Source: a virus. From it: a stretch of 64,000 bases of DNA. Under the pieces are notes generated by a model that did no database searches, was not told the DNA's origin, and was given only the letters and a program-made list of their open reading frames with translations. Below are positions 29,959 through 39,159 of the stretch, in pieces. The number at the start of each line of letters is the position of its first letter. The stretch's first letter is position 1. The position numbers and the translations under genes were made by a program. Where the stretch lies: the IMG/VR virus record IMGVR_UViG_3300006735_000018, positions 1 through 64,000 of that record. The stretch is one strand, 5' to 3'.

Positions 29959-30887
29959 TATGGGTTTATATATTCATAAAATTTTATAGGTGTAGTAAAA
30001 TCTCCACCTACTTGAGGACCCAAACCACTATTAGCGTTATATAAATTTATATCGTATTCATTAAACATGTATGTAAAATCTGTAGGGTCAAAAGTTAATT
30101 GATAGTAATAGTATTCTGGAATACTTAGTTTGTAAGTATTTAGTGGTTGTATTTTATTTATAAATTTATGTATTTTTCCTGTTTCAGCATTAAAAAACTT
30201 ACAAGACATATAGAATACATTATATTTTACTAATTCTCTATTCTTTAACCACTGTATATAATAATTTTCGGTATTTCTACCTATAGATGCAAATTCAAAC
30301 CTAGAGGATTCTAATTTATCATAGTAGTATGGTGGTCCATTATAGATACCATCTTGTAAATCTTCTATTTCTTTATCTCTATAAGCTAGTGGGTCATAGT
30401 TTATTGAGGTATCATCGTTAGATATTTCTAGTAATGAAGAATAAGGTCCTGTTTCGGTAAAACTTTTTCCATTGTTAGCAGGATTTATTATAGAAAAATA
30501 CAACCTTTGTCTTTGTGGGTCTGGTGTGTCATAAAAATCAAATTTAAAAAAACTTCTAGTAAAATTACTTTTTCTATCTATAATATCTGGGTGACTTATA
30601 CCTACAACCGAATAATCTGGAATGTAATCTAGTGGGTCAGCTGTTGCTGTGGAAACCATACTAAATTGCATATCATAAAATATGTGTTTTTCTGGATGTT
30701 CGGTTTTAGGTGAATATCTAGTAGTTTCAAAATCTTGTGTTATATTAATATTGTCCTGCATTTCTGACCTTTCATACAGTTCAACTAATTGTTCTCTACC
30801 TAAAGATTCATCAAAATCATTAGCTATAGGGAATGAAACTTTTTTATCAGTTTCACTTCTTAATATTCTCATTCTATTCACAGTCAT
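29958..30887 (-). CDS. Baseplate-region structural protein of unknown role
   Basis: The 309-residue protein is rich in Tyr, Asp and Asn, with no repeats, cysteine clusters or hydrophobic segments. A second ATG at 30872 would begin one base after the stop of the preceding gene, whereas the first ATG at 30887 overlaps it by 14 bases; both are possible. The end overlaps the start of the 1022-residue adhesin by 1 base. It is compact and acidic compared with its neighbours, as expected of a baseplate adaptor. I do not recognise the family. Confidence 0.45.
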   Translation of the reverse strand: MTVNRMRILRSETDKKVSFPIANDFDESLGREQLVELYERSEMQDNINITQDFETTRYSPKTEHPEKHIFYDMQFSMVSTATADPLDYIPDYSVVGISHPDIIDRKSNFTRSFFKFDFYDTPDPQRQRLYFSIINPANNGKSFTETGPYSSLLEISNDDTSINYDPLAYRDKEIEDLQDGIYNGPPYYYDKLESSRFEFASIGRNTENYYIQWLKNRELVKYNVFYMSCKFFNAETGKIHKFINKIQPLNTYKLSIPEYYYYQLTFDPTDFTYMFNEYDINLYNANSGLGPQVGGDFTTPIKFYEYINP

Positions 30888-32610
30888 CTGCCGGTAAACT
30901 TATATAAGGTGGTGTTAGGTAATCTTTATCGATAATTATTGGTTTTATCTTAAAAATTACATTTGTGTATGGATAATGTGCCCCATTTACAAAAGGATAA
31001 TTTACCCCATTAGTTTCAGATTCGTAAAAACCTATAGGTAACATTTCTCTCCATCTAAATTGATTTTCGTAATTTGAGTAGGTTGCGTATTGTGAAACAA
31101 ATTCAAAATTATCATGTACCGAAGGTGCTTCTGATAATTTTCTAATAGGTATTCTATGGTGTGGTTGGTAGTAGTACCCTCCTTGTATTTCATTAAAACT
31201 ATTACCGTCTAGACCTGAATCGTAAAAAGAAAATCCGTCAGTTAAAATATCGTTATATGTTAATTTATGATAAACTTCAGATACTATTCTTTCACCTATG
31301 TCCCATTTATTGTACTCTACAAAAGCACCCGTAAAGGTATCACCACTCTGTGGTAAGTTCCAAGGTGTTGTAAGATTTGGTTCTATGTTATTATTTGGAT
31401 ATGGGTCTACAATTCCTGTTGGTTTAAAGTTCCAATCCCAACCGATACCTACAGGACTACCATTTTTAGTTTTCCAAATTCTAGTTTCATTAACAGCAAA
31501 AACACTTAAATATAAATCTAGAATAGGTCTTCCTAAGTTATCAGAATAATCACTAACATCTAAATCATTATTAAAATTCCACAAATATGATTTATAATCA
31601 CTTTTAGTAACTATATGTTCTATACCTAGAGTTGGTGCATCTTCATCCCTAAAATTTTTTTCTCTTTTAGAAAAAATACCAAACTCAAAACCAGTCCTAT
31701 CTAAAACATCGTCTGTTGGTTTTGTTAAAATTTTATGTGAATGAACATAATAATCTGATAGTGTTTCACTTACATTACTTGGGTCTATTAATCTTTTAAA
31801 TACACCAAAGTCACTATTAGTAACAGTTATAGTAGAATCTTGTAGTAGAACAGTAAACACTTTTTGTTCACTACCTAAGGTTTCATCACCTAATGAAAAA
31901 ATAGGTAATGTAGTTTTACCATTTAACATAGTGACCAAATTAACCCCACCCATTGTAGCGATAGTACCTGTTGTCTGTAAAACGATGTATTCACCCTCAT
32001 TTAGTCCATGATTTACTGGACAAGTAAACTTTACACCACTTTTACCTTGTATCTTAACATTTTCAACAAAAAATGGTATACCGTCACCAGCTTGAAATGT
32101 TATTCCAGAATAACTAACAACACCACTATCATCTTTTGATGAAATGGTATATTCCATTGGGTAGTCGGACACACTATCATGTATGTAAGATTCATATATT
32201 ACCCAATTATCCTTTTTTGCTTTTATTTCTTGGTAGTTATGTGCTGAAGTTAATGCTGTATATGTTATAAAGTCAAAAAAGCTACTTGCTGGATACCCAC
32301 ACGCAGCTGTAGATGCGGAAGGTATTATAGGGTCATAGTAAAGATGGTTAGAAACAAATAATGGGTCATAACTACAACCAGAAATAACATTATCATATAA
32401 AACATTTATTTTACCATATAATCTGTAAATATAACTTTCTTCTCGTTCTCTAATATATTGGTCTGCTAAATTTAATACTAAATTTCTTTCCCCTTCAATT
32501 AAAGTTCTAGTAGTGGACTCTAAAGAATATGGAATTCTTAAATTCTTATCTTGAGCACCTATATATTTTTGGGAACCTCTAACTATATGTAAACTTTCTG
32601 GATATCTCAT
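30874..32610 (-). CDS. Baseplate-region structural protein of unknown role
   Basis: The 578-residue protein opens with MRYPESLHIVRGSQKYIGAQ and a helical arginine-rich stretch (LNLADQYIREREESYIYRLY, about residues 40-65), followed by beta-rich sequence. The start overlaps the last base of the 1164-residue baseplate gene, and the end overlaps the next gene by up to 14 bases, so it is in a tightly packed structural transcript. Position after gp25, gp6 and the 1164-residue protein matches where T4-like phages place outer wedge proteins, but no residue-level similarity to gp7, gp8 or gp10 could be recognised by eye. Confidence 0.45.
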   Translation of the reverse strand: MRYPESLHIVRGSQKYIGAQDKNLRIPYSLESTTRTLIEGERNLVLNLADQYIREREESYIYRLYGKINVLYDNVISGCSYDPLFVSNHLYYDPIIPSASTAACGYPASSFFDFITYTALTSAHNYQEIKAKKDNWVIYESYIHDSVSDYPMEYTISSKDDSGVVSYSGITFQAGDGIPFFVENVKIQGKSGVKFTCPVNHGLNEGEYIVLQTTGTIATMGGVNLVTMLNGKTTLPIFSLGDETLGSEQKVFTVLLQDSTITVTNSDFGVFKRLIDPSNVSETLSDYYVHSHKILTKPTDDVLDRTGFEFGIFSKREKNFRDEDAPTLGIEHIVTKSDYKSYLWNFNNDLDVSDYSDNLGRPILDLYLSVFAVNETRIWKTKNGSPVGIGWDWNFKPTGIVDPYPNNNIEPNLTTPWNLPQSGDTFTGAFVEYNKWDIGERIVSEVYHKLTYNDILTDGFSFYDSGLDGNSFNEIQGGYYYQPHHRIPIRKLSEAPSVHDNFEFVSQYATYSNYENQFRWREMLPIGFYESETNGVNYPFVNGAHYPYTNVIFKIKPIIIDKDYLTPPYISLPADDCE

Positions 32611-35600
32611 TATATTACTACGTAATCATCTGTGCTTTCTTTTTCTAATGGTACATACTTCTTAACAAATGTATCATAAGAAGTTGCTCCAGGTATTAAA
32701 CCAAAATAATAATGATAACCCATACCTAAAGATACTCTAGATTGTGGTTGATTTGCTGTTATAGGTGTTGTAGGTAAAGGTGTCCCGTTATTTGTTTGCC
32801 AAGTAAATATATCTTGTATGTTACCAAAAGCTATATCACTTTCGTTTGTTGCCCAATCCCCATCATACCATTGGGTACTACCATACCCACCACCATTTTT
32901 ATCCCAAGGAAAGAATGGTACTATTTGAGAGGTGTTGTTATTAACTTCAACTATACATTCTCTAATGTGTTCGGCTGAAGGATTTATAGTATCACCACTA
33001 CTTAATTGTACTGTCATTTCAACACTATCGTCTGAAGAACCTCCAGCACCTGGTACACTTACCGACCTATTTATCCAAGCGGCTTCTCCTTCAAATTGCC
33101 ATCCAAGTTGCCAAGTTGGATTACTTGGACTTATTTGTGCTGTAGAAGGCCAACTACTGTCCCACATGGTAGAACCATTAGCCCATGTGTTTCCACCAGA
33201 TGGTGGATAATCCCAACCCATGTTATCCGCTGTATATCTTGTAGCTGGGTCACAATCTGGCGGGTTACATAACACAGCAAAATAATTTATTTCAGCGGTA
33301 TCTGGTGCTTCATATTCTACCACACCTACCTCATTAAATTGTGATAGTATAGAAGCCATACCACCATTAAGTTCTCTTCTTCTACCTGGTTGTGACCAAG
33401 TTTCATTTCTTCTAAATGGTGTTCTTAAGTTTATTAAATCAAAAGCACTATTATTGTAGTTAACTATTTCATTTATAGCGTCAAATAAAAAATCACCCGC
33501 TCCATTAAATGTAGTACTTCCAATATTAGGTGCGACAGAACAACCTTCACTAGCACCTCCACTATTAGTACATATTTCACCTATATTAGTTTTTACTGGA
33601 CCTAAATCCATTATTGTAGTTGGCCAATGTAGATTTCTATTATTTGCTCCAGCAGCCTTTTCCTGACCTAAAGTAGCCATATACCCTATTGGTCCACCTA
33701 TTAAAAACCCAACTAATGGTGGTATACTAGCGTCAAAGAAAGGACTACCACGAAACACACCAGTTCCTGTGGCAAAATCATAACTATAAGGTGTACATCT
33801 ATAATAATATTGTTGGTCCCTTGTATGGAAATATACTATTTCGTCACAATGTTGTGACCTATACTTACCCTCAACTTTACTAGGTCTAATTTTAGCTCTA
33901 AATTGAAATGCGTATAATACCCCACCAACATAGTTATTTGACCAAAAATAATTCATTAGTCCGTCACACATAGACCTAAATAAATTTTCTCTTTTTCTCC
34001 AATCTATAATCATAGCTACCTTTGTAGGTTCTGAATTAAAAATACTTCCTATAGCACTTAAAATATTATCCCAATCAATACTATAACAACCTTGGTCTAA
34101 AGCTTTATCGTCATTTGTTGGTGTATTACACTCTAAGTAGTCATTATCGTCATCCCCTTCATCGTCGCAACCCACTAAACCACCACAACAATCTTGGTTT
34201 GCACTACCATTTACAGCGGTAGTGTAACAACCACATTTATCACACTCTGGATATTTTGTTAATCTTAAAAATAAACAACCAAAAATATCACTACAAGAAA
34301 CACTTAAACCGTTGGCTGCTTGTTCACAAGGACATGTGTTACAAGTACAATGTCTCTTTCTTTTCCTTTTACTCCAAAAATAAATTACATTACAAAGAAC
34401 ACATATAATACCCATAACCACACGGTAAATTAAATCTATTATAATCATAATTATAGCAACTATGGTACACACTAAAACCATAATAAAATATAGCATGGTG
34501 TATATTCCTTGTAAAAATCTTGTTATAAATTGATTGATTACAATTGCAAAATTAACATTTTTGTTAGCTGAGTTCATTGGGAATGGTGCTGCTTGTCCAG
34601 CACAACTATCTTCTTGTCTTGGTGCTATTTCTTTTACCCCTATAAAAGCATCTTTAGCTCTATGTTTCCAATGGTTATGAAATGATGTTAGGGTATATAC
34701 TTTAGAATATTCAAATTCATAAAAAACATCATTACATGATAGGATATCACCACTATCAACAGATGCTTCCGCGTAATCATAATAATTTACAGAAAAAGCA
34801 TAACTTCTTTGGTCTACAATTGTAGTTTGTGGTGGGTTTACACCTAAAATATTATATGGGAATGTGCTAGTAAAATCGACACCTTCTTTTGAGTGTTCTT
34901 TAATTTGTGGAACTAAAAAAGCTCCTCTTTTTCTTTGTCTTGCTGTACCAGTTGTTTCTAATGGTTTAATCCTAAATCTATATTTCCCTTTTGTTGGTAT
35001 TCCTATTCCTGGTTTTTTAGATATTTCTTGTTCACCAAATTCGTTTGTTATCACATAATCTAAATTCATTGGTACGTTAACTAGAAAGGCTCCATTTTCA
35101 TCAATTGTATACCCACCATTAATGTCAAATCTTTCTAAAACAGGCACCAATTCTGTTTGTCCTGGATTATTTGTATAACCAGTAGGTCTAACATCTTCTT
35201 TAAAAAATGGTGTCCACCTTATAGATTCTAAACTTCCTTGTGCGGGAGCTAAATTACAAAGTTCACCCATATCTCTTTTAGGTTTACAGTTTTTATTAAC
35301 TGATGACCTTTCTGTGTCAGTAACTAGTGAACCCATAAAAACAGCTGTAGGTTTTATTTCTACACTTCCAGATTCTCTTAAATCAAAATCGGCTCTAGTT
35401 ATTGTAGCTCCACATCCAGAATCTGCATCACCCCACAAAGGTTTTACATCTATAGATTTTGATAACATAACTATTTGTGGTAAAGCGTCTAGATTTGGGT
35501 CTGTTTTAAATTCTGCTCCATTAAAAGAAGCTTCTGGTTCTCCTTGTAATTTAAAATCTTCAGGTACCATTGAAAAACATCCTATGTCAGATAGGTCGAC

Positions 35601-36104
35601 ATTCATAACTAAAGTGTGTTCACCTAAAGGTACACCATAAATCATAAAGTCACCACTATCATTTGTTTTGGCTGTGTATTTGTAATATTTGTCATACACA
35701 TAAGAAACTTCTTGGTTAAGTAATGCGTTATCTAGGGATGGAAAACTACCTGTAGATTGGTGTCCGTTATAGTTTGGTACACTGGATAATAAATTATACC
35801 TATAACCTTCTTCATTTCTATAGTTTTGTGTTTTATAAGGATATAAGGCACTTATTACTGGATTTTCTTCATCCTCACTATCTAAAGGTACGAATACAGA
35901 TACTTTAGCGTTTGGTAGTCCGAAACCACCGTTAACTAGAACTCTACCACATACAACACCAAAATTAGAGCAGTCCTTTGGGTAAACATCTGTTTGATGT
36001 AACCTTAGACTTAATATTTCTAATAAATCAAAATCTTGATTTAAATCTAAAGTGATTTCTTTATCTACACCGATTTCGGTTCTAACTCTTAAACTTTTTA
36101 GCAT
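32610..36104 (-). CDS. Large baseplate protein with internal membrane-like segment and Cys-rich module
   Basis: The 1164-residue protein starts with wedge-like sequence and carboxypeptidase-regulatory/transthyretin-like beta folds: GRVLVNGGFGLPNAKVSVFV near residue 50 and TNDSGDFMIYGVPLGEHTLV near 150. At about 530-575 there is a long hydrophobic run (MLYFIMVLVCTIVAIIMIII, then VVMGIICVLCNVIYFW). This is followed at once by a basic cluster (SKRKRKRH) and a dense cysteine module (CTCNTCPCE, CDKCGCY, DCCGG) of about 70 residues. The remainder is aromatic-rich. The gene follows gp6 with a 73-base gap. Membrane helices are unusual in a baseplate protein and could act in envelope penetration; this is inference. 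Confidence 0.6.
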   Translation of the reverse strand: MLKSLRVRTEIGVDKEITLDLNQDFDLLEILSLRLHQTDVYPKDCSNFGVVCGRVLVNGGFGLPNAKVSVFVPLDSEDEENPVISALYPYKTQNYRNEEGYRYNLLSSVPNYNGHQSTGSFPSLDNALLNQEVSYVYDKYYKYTAKTNDSGDFMIYGVPLGEHTLVMNVDLSDIGCFSMVPEDFKLQGEPEASFNGAEFKTDPNLDALPQIVMLSKSIDVKPLWGDADSGCGATITRADFDLRESGSVEIKPTAVFMGSLVTDTERSSVNKNCKPKRDMGELCNLAPAQGSLESIRWTPFFKEDVRPTGYTNNPGQTELVPVLERFDINGGYTIDENGAFLVNVPMNLDYVITNEFGEQEISKKPGIGIPTKGKYRFRIKPLETTGTARQRKRGAFLVPQIKEHSKEGVDFTSTFPYNILGVNPPQTTIVDQRSYAFSVNYYDYAEASVDSGDILSCNDVFYEFEYSKVYTLTSFHNHWKHRAKDAFIGVKEIAPRQEDSCAGQAAPFPMNSANKNVNFAIVINQFITRFLQGIYTMLYFIMVLVCTIVAIIMIIIDLIYRVVMGIICVLCNVIYFWSKRKRKRHCTCNTCPCEQAANGLSVSCSDIFGCLFLRLTKYPECDKCGCYTTAVNGSANQDCCGGLVGCDDEGDDDNDYLECNTPTNDDKALDQGCYSIDWDNILSAIGSIFNSEPTKVAMIIDWRKRENLFRSMCDGLMNYFWSNNYVGGVLYAFQFRAKIRPSKVEGKYRSQHCDEIVYFHTRDQQYYYRCTPYSYDFATGTGVFRGSPFFDASIPPLVGFLIGGPIGYMATLGQEKAAGANNRNLHWPTTIMDLGPVKTNIGEICTNSGGASEGCSVAPNIGSTTFNGAGDFLFDAINEIVNYNNSAFDLINLRTPFRRNETWSQPGRRRELNGGMASILSQFNEVGVVEYEAPDTAEINYFAVLCNPPDCDPATRYTADNMGWDYPPSGGNTWANGSTMWDSSWPSTAQISPSNPTWQLGWQFEGEAAWINRSVSVPGAGGSSDDSVEMTVQLSSGDTINPSAEHIRECIVEVNNNTSQIVPFFPWDKNGGGYGSTQWYDGDWATNESDIAFGNIQDIFTWQTNNGTPLPTTPITANQPQSRVSLGMGYHYYFGLIPGATSYDTFVKKYVPLEKESTDDYVVI

Positions 36105-36177
36105 TGCGTGGGTTTATATCATAAATAGTTGTTATTGCAAAACTAAGAATAGGTTTAGGATTAAATTATGTAAATAA

Positions 36178-38031
36178 TTATGAAAAGTTTGGCCTGTTGA
36201 TTTGTTTAACACGTACACGAATATCAATATCTGGATATCTTACCTGTGGCATTTCATCTGGTTGGAAGAATAGTGTTTGGTCTACCACCCCTATTTGGTA
36301 TGTAGAACTAATTGTGGAACCTGAAACTAGTGGTTGTGACGTGATTGAATTGGAGTACGTCCCACCTACTTCGTTGTATACTCTGATATCTATAACATTT
36401 AACACACCTGGTTGTTCCGACACTCTAGCGTAAAGATTACTAAGACTAATAGTTTCCCCTAATTCATGAGAATCTATATCAAAAAAGTTTTTTACAGATT
36501 CTATAACATTAGAAACAACTTGTCCTTGATTTACATCGGTGGTTATTACTACATCTATATCTAAACTTAAATCGATTACTTTACCAGAAGATACTTCTAT
36601 ATAATCATTTAACATCCTATAGTTAGACAAATACTCAGATACGTTATTTTTTAAAGTAGAACTAACATTAGATGTTAAAGCTCCATTAGGTGAGTAGGAT
36701 AATAGACTAAGTTTTACTTTATTCTCTATTTCTGTAACACCAACTTTTGCTGCCGCACCAAAGTGAGCCGGCATTGTTCTTACTCTAGCTATATAATCAT
36801 TTATAGTGACCGCTCTATTTTGTGCTGCAAAGTTAAAGGTAACATAATTTCTAACTTCTTCGGTAGACATTTGGTCGTCACCACCTAAAGCTGATGTTAC
36901 GTTTGTAACTTGTAGACTATTAGATACGTTATTGTTAATTAGGGATACTGGTCCTGAAACTACAAAATCTATAAGACCTAACGAATTTATCGCTCCAGCT
37001 CCTAAATTAGAGGCTTTTCCACCACCAACCCTATACTGTATGAATAGTGTACTATTTGGTTTTGGTATTGTACCTAAAGAAATATTATTTATAAATTTAT
37101 TTAAATTTATATTAATCCCATATTTTGAAAACTCATCTAATAATTTTTGTGAATTGTTATTTCCACTACCAAAAGTTAAAAAAAAGAAACCTTCGGGAGT
37201 AAATTCCGTTATGAATTTATTATCAGTTCTTATATATTTACCAATTTTTAAACCAGGGTCATCAGCTGGAGTCGATTCATCTATTTCAAAAACTTCAGAT
37301 TCTGCCAATGCTTGCATTTCATACCATTTATTTTCTCTAGCTGTTATAAATTCTAAAGCTGAAGGTAAATTTGTATAACCTAAACCTTCTTTTTGTATTA
37401 CAGAAGTCACACCAAGTACATTTCTTTCTGGTAAAAATAATTTTAAAAATGGTTTACTATCTATATCGGTAATTTCTTTTTTAAACACTTTAGTTACACC
37501 ATTTACAACCACCTCTCTTTTAGTAATTGTGTAGTTTTGAATTATACCATTACTATTATAGTTTGGTACTTTGGTTCTATTTACAGCCCCTTCTACATTG
37601 TATTGTGATGAAAAGTCACAATCATTTACCAATTCAAATACTTGACCACCACCTCTTACTTGAGCTCCTCTTCTTAAAAAACCTAAATATCTACTATCTT
37701 CTTTATCCCCTCTTGCTGGGACCACAATAGAAAAATCACATAATGTTATAGATGGTCTATTTCCTGGTATTTTAAGCCCATAAGTTCTAGCTATATTAAA
37801 AATAGAACTTCTTTCCTGTGCATAATCTAAAACAGTTTCTTGTAACGACCTATCAATACTAAAATGTAAATTGTCAGCTACAGCAGCATTTAAATCTAAA
37901 AATACTGAAAATATAGAAGCGTCATTAGAATTTTTTATTAAATCTGGATAATATATATTTGTTAGTCTAAGTAGTTCATTTCTTAAACCTAGAAAATCTC
38001 TTTCTGTGTAAGCTATTTTTTTCTCTGCCAT
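36178..38031 (-). CDS. Baseplate wedge protein, gp6/baseplate J family
   Basis: At 617 residues this matches the size and layout of T4 gp6-type wedge proteins, which form the conserved ring of the contractile baseplate. Supporting motifs include the N-terminal AYTERDFLGLRNELLRLTNI and the C-terminal half ALGGDDQMSTEEVRNYV followed by NRAVTINDYIARVRTMPAHF, typical of the baseplate J core. It begins one base after the gp25-like gene, the same order as in many contractile phages and tailocins. It would interact with gp25 and the gp53-like protein to bind the sheath-tube complex. The call is strong on motif and synteny. Confidence 0.85.
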   Translation of the reverse strand: MAEKKIAYTERDFLGLRNELLRLTNIYYPDLIKNSNDASIFSVFLDLNAAVADNLHFSIDRSLQETVLDYAQERSSIFNIARTYGLKIPGNRPSITLCDFSIVVPARGDKEDSRYLGFLRRGAQVRGGGQVFELVNDCDFSSQYNVEGAVNRTKVPNYNSNGIIQNYTITKREVVVNGVTKVFKKEITDIDSKPFLKLFLPERNVLGVTSVIQKEGLGYTNLPSALEFITARENKWYEMQALAESEVFEIDESTPADDPGLKIGKYIRTDNKFITEFTPEGFFFLTFGSGNNNSQKLLDEFSKYGININLNKFINNISLGTIPKPNSTLFIQYRVGGGKASNLGAGAINSLGLIDFVVSGPVSLINNNVSNSLQVTNVTSALGGDDQMSTEEVRNYVTFNFAAQNRAVTINDYIARVRTMPAHFGAAAKVGVTEIENKVKLSLLSYSPNGALTSNVSSTLKNNVSEYLSNYRMLNDYIEVSSGKVIDLSLDIDVVITTDVNQGQVVSNVIESVKNFFDIDSHELGETISLSNLYARVSEQPGVLNVIDIRVYNEVGGTYSNSITSQPLVSGSTISSTYQIGVVDQTLFFQPDEMPQVRYPDIDIRVRVKQINRPNFS

Positions 38032-38032
38032 G

Positions 38033-38539
38033 TTATAAATTTATAATTATAAAATCTCTTGTACCAAACACATCATCTTTTATACTATAATCTATAAAAA
38101 TTTTAGTAGTATATTCTTCAGTACCATCACCAGCTATTCTATATATTCTATCATCTAAGTCGGTGTCCAAGGTACTATCATTAGAAACTAATGATGGGTG
38201 GTTGGATGAATTATTTTTTCTTTCTTCTTCTCTAACGTCTTCCAAATTTTGTAATTTTATTTCATTAACAATTATATTTGGTATGTATTTTTGAATTACG
38301 TCTCTAAGTTCTGAGTCTATAGCTTGAAATGTTGTGGTGTCTAGTGGTTCAAAAATGTACTCGTATAATCTTGTACCAAAATCTGGTAAAAAGTACCTAG
38401 ACCCCTTTCTTGTTAATATAAGGTGTATCAAATCAGCTTTAGTTTCTTCCGCTACTGTAGTTGTTGTTTTTAAAAAAAAACCACTATCACTATCTTGGAA
38501 GGGAAAAGCTATACCATATCTTTCTCTAGCTATTGTCAT
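38033..38539 (-). CDS. Baseplate wedge protein gp25 (GpW/gp25 lysozyme-like fold)
   Basis: This 168-residue protein carries the gp25 signature: an N-terminal RYGIAFPFQDS segment, a helix with DLIHLILTRKGSRYFLPDFG, then TRLYEYIFEPLDTTT and an IQKYIPNIIVNEIKL strand. gp25 bridges gp6 to the sheath and is needed for sheath nucleation. It is slightly longer than T4 gp25 (132 residues), with an acidic insertion (about 108-135) before the C-terminal strand. It is followed after one base by gp6. The gene marks the return from replication genes to tail genes on this strand. Confidence 0.9.
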   Translation of the reverse strand: MTIARERYGIAFPFQDSDSGFFLKTTTTVAEETKADLIHLILTRKGSRYFLPDFGTRLYEYIFEPLDTTTFQAIDSELRDVIQKYIPNIIVNEIKLQNLEDVREEERKNNSSNHPSLVSNDSTLDTDLDDRIYRIAGDGTEEYTTKIFIDYSIKDDVFGTRDFIIINL

Positions 38540-38563
38540 ATTAAATAAATACTATAGTTTAAA

Positions 38564-38773
38564 TTATCTATTAACTCTTTGAAACATTCCTTCTAGGATT
38601 TCTTCTATTGCTGATATAACAGCGTACTCGTCATTACCCCAGTTGGACTTATGACGTTCAATAAGTCTTTCAACTATATATTTAACGTCTTTATCTAATA
38701 ATTCCCATTTTCTATCATCCTGGGGTTGCCAGTATGACTCCTCTCTTAATATTTTTTTAATTAGTTTGTCCAT
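38564..38773 (-). CDS. Small conserved-looking protein, unknown function
   Basis: Starting at the ATG at 38773 gives 69 residues; an upstream GTG at 38791 would add six very hydrophobic residues and is less likely. The sequence MDKLIKKILREESYWQ is followed by a helical region (VKYIVERLIERHKSNWG) and EYAVISAIEEILEGMF. The ATG lies inside the last codons of the DUF5522-like gene, overlapping it by 17 bases, as in a coupled operon. No motif identifies a function. Position between nucleotide metabolism and baseplate genes is uninformative. Confidence 0.5.
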   Translation of the reverse strand: MDKLIKKILREESYWQPQDDRKWELLDKDVKYIVERLIERHKSNWGNDEYAVISAIEEILEGMFQRVNR

Positions 38774-38996
38774 TATTATTATAAATATCACATCTAAGTT
38801 CTTTATTTAACTTAAGGTGTGGTGGCCAAAAAGGACAGTGTCTACAACCACTACCACAACAACTTCCTCTTCTTTTATGATACTCTTCTGTCATTACCAT
38901 AACACCTCCTTCCCAATAAAAATCTTTAGGTTGTAATTTAGGTTTTAAAAATTCCTTATAGTGTAACTCACTAATCCAATCGTCATTCCTTTTCAT
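38757..38996 (-). CDS. DUF5522-like cysteine-rich small protein
   Basis: The 79-residue protein contains EEYHKRRGSCCGSGCRHCPF, which matches the short cysteine signature of the DUF5522 family, small proteins common in cellular bacteria including Bacteroidota and of unknown function. The four cysteines and histidine could bind a metal. Compared with cellular versions it has an N-terminal extension of about 35 residues (MKRNDDWISELHYKEF...). It overlaps the preceding zinc-ribbon ORF by 14 bases and the next ORF by 17 bases. Presence in a phage suggests capture from a host and a role in take-over physiology, but no function is known. Confidence 0.65.
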   Translation of the reverse strand: MKRNDDWISELHYKEFLKPKLQPKDFYWEGGVMVMTEEYHKRRGSCCGSGCRHCPFWPPHLKLNKELRCDIYNNNGQTN

Positions 38997-39159
38997 TTTT
39001 CACTTCTTTTACTTCTTCTTTATGCCCACAACTAGGACAAGTTATTTTATTTTTTAATATGTCATTAGAAAACAAATGGTAGTCAGCAATTGACCACCAT
39101 TTATTACACTTACCACAATTAAAGTGGTATAATATTTCTTTACTAAATTTGTGTTTCAC
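38983..39159 (-). CDS. Small zinc-ribbon protein (GTG start)
   Basis: This 58-residue ORF starts at a GTG inside the end of the ribonucleotide reductase gene and stops within the start of the DUF5522-like gene. It reads KHKFSKEILYHFNCGKCNKW near the start and later TCPSCGHKEE, giving two CxxC knuckles (C15/C18 and C41/C44) about 23 residues apart, as in zinc-ribbon proteins. The rest is lysine-rich. The overlap pattern on both sides and the intact knuckles support real coding. Similar stand-alone ribbons bind nucleic acid or proteins; which applies here is unknown. Confidence 0.6.
   Translation of the reverse strand: MKHKFSKEILYHFNCGKCNKWWSIADYHLFSNDILKNKITCPSCGHKEEVKEVKNEKE

Noticed and set aside
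4396-30000. Possible diversity-generating retroelement in the fibre region
   Set aside because: No reverse transcriptase-like ORF and no template/variable repeat pair with adenine-specific changes was seen by eye in the window.
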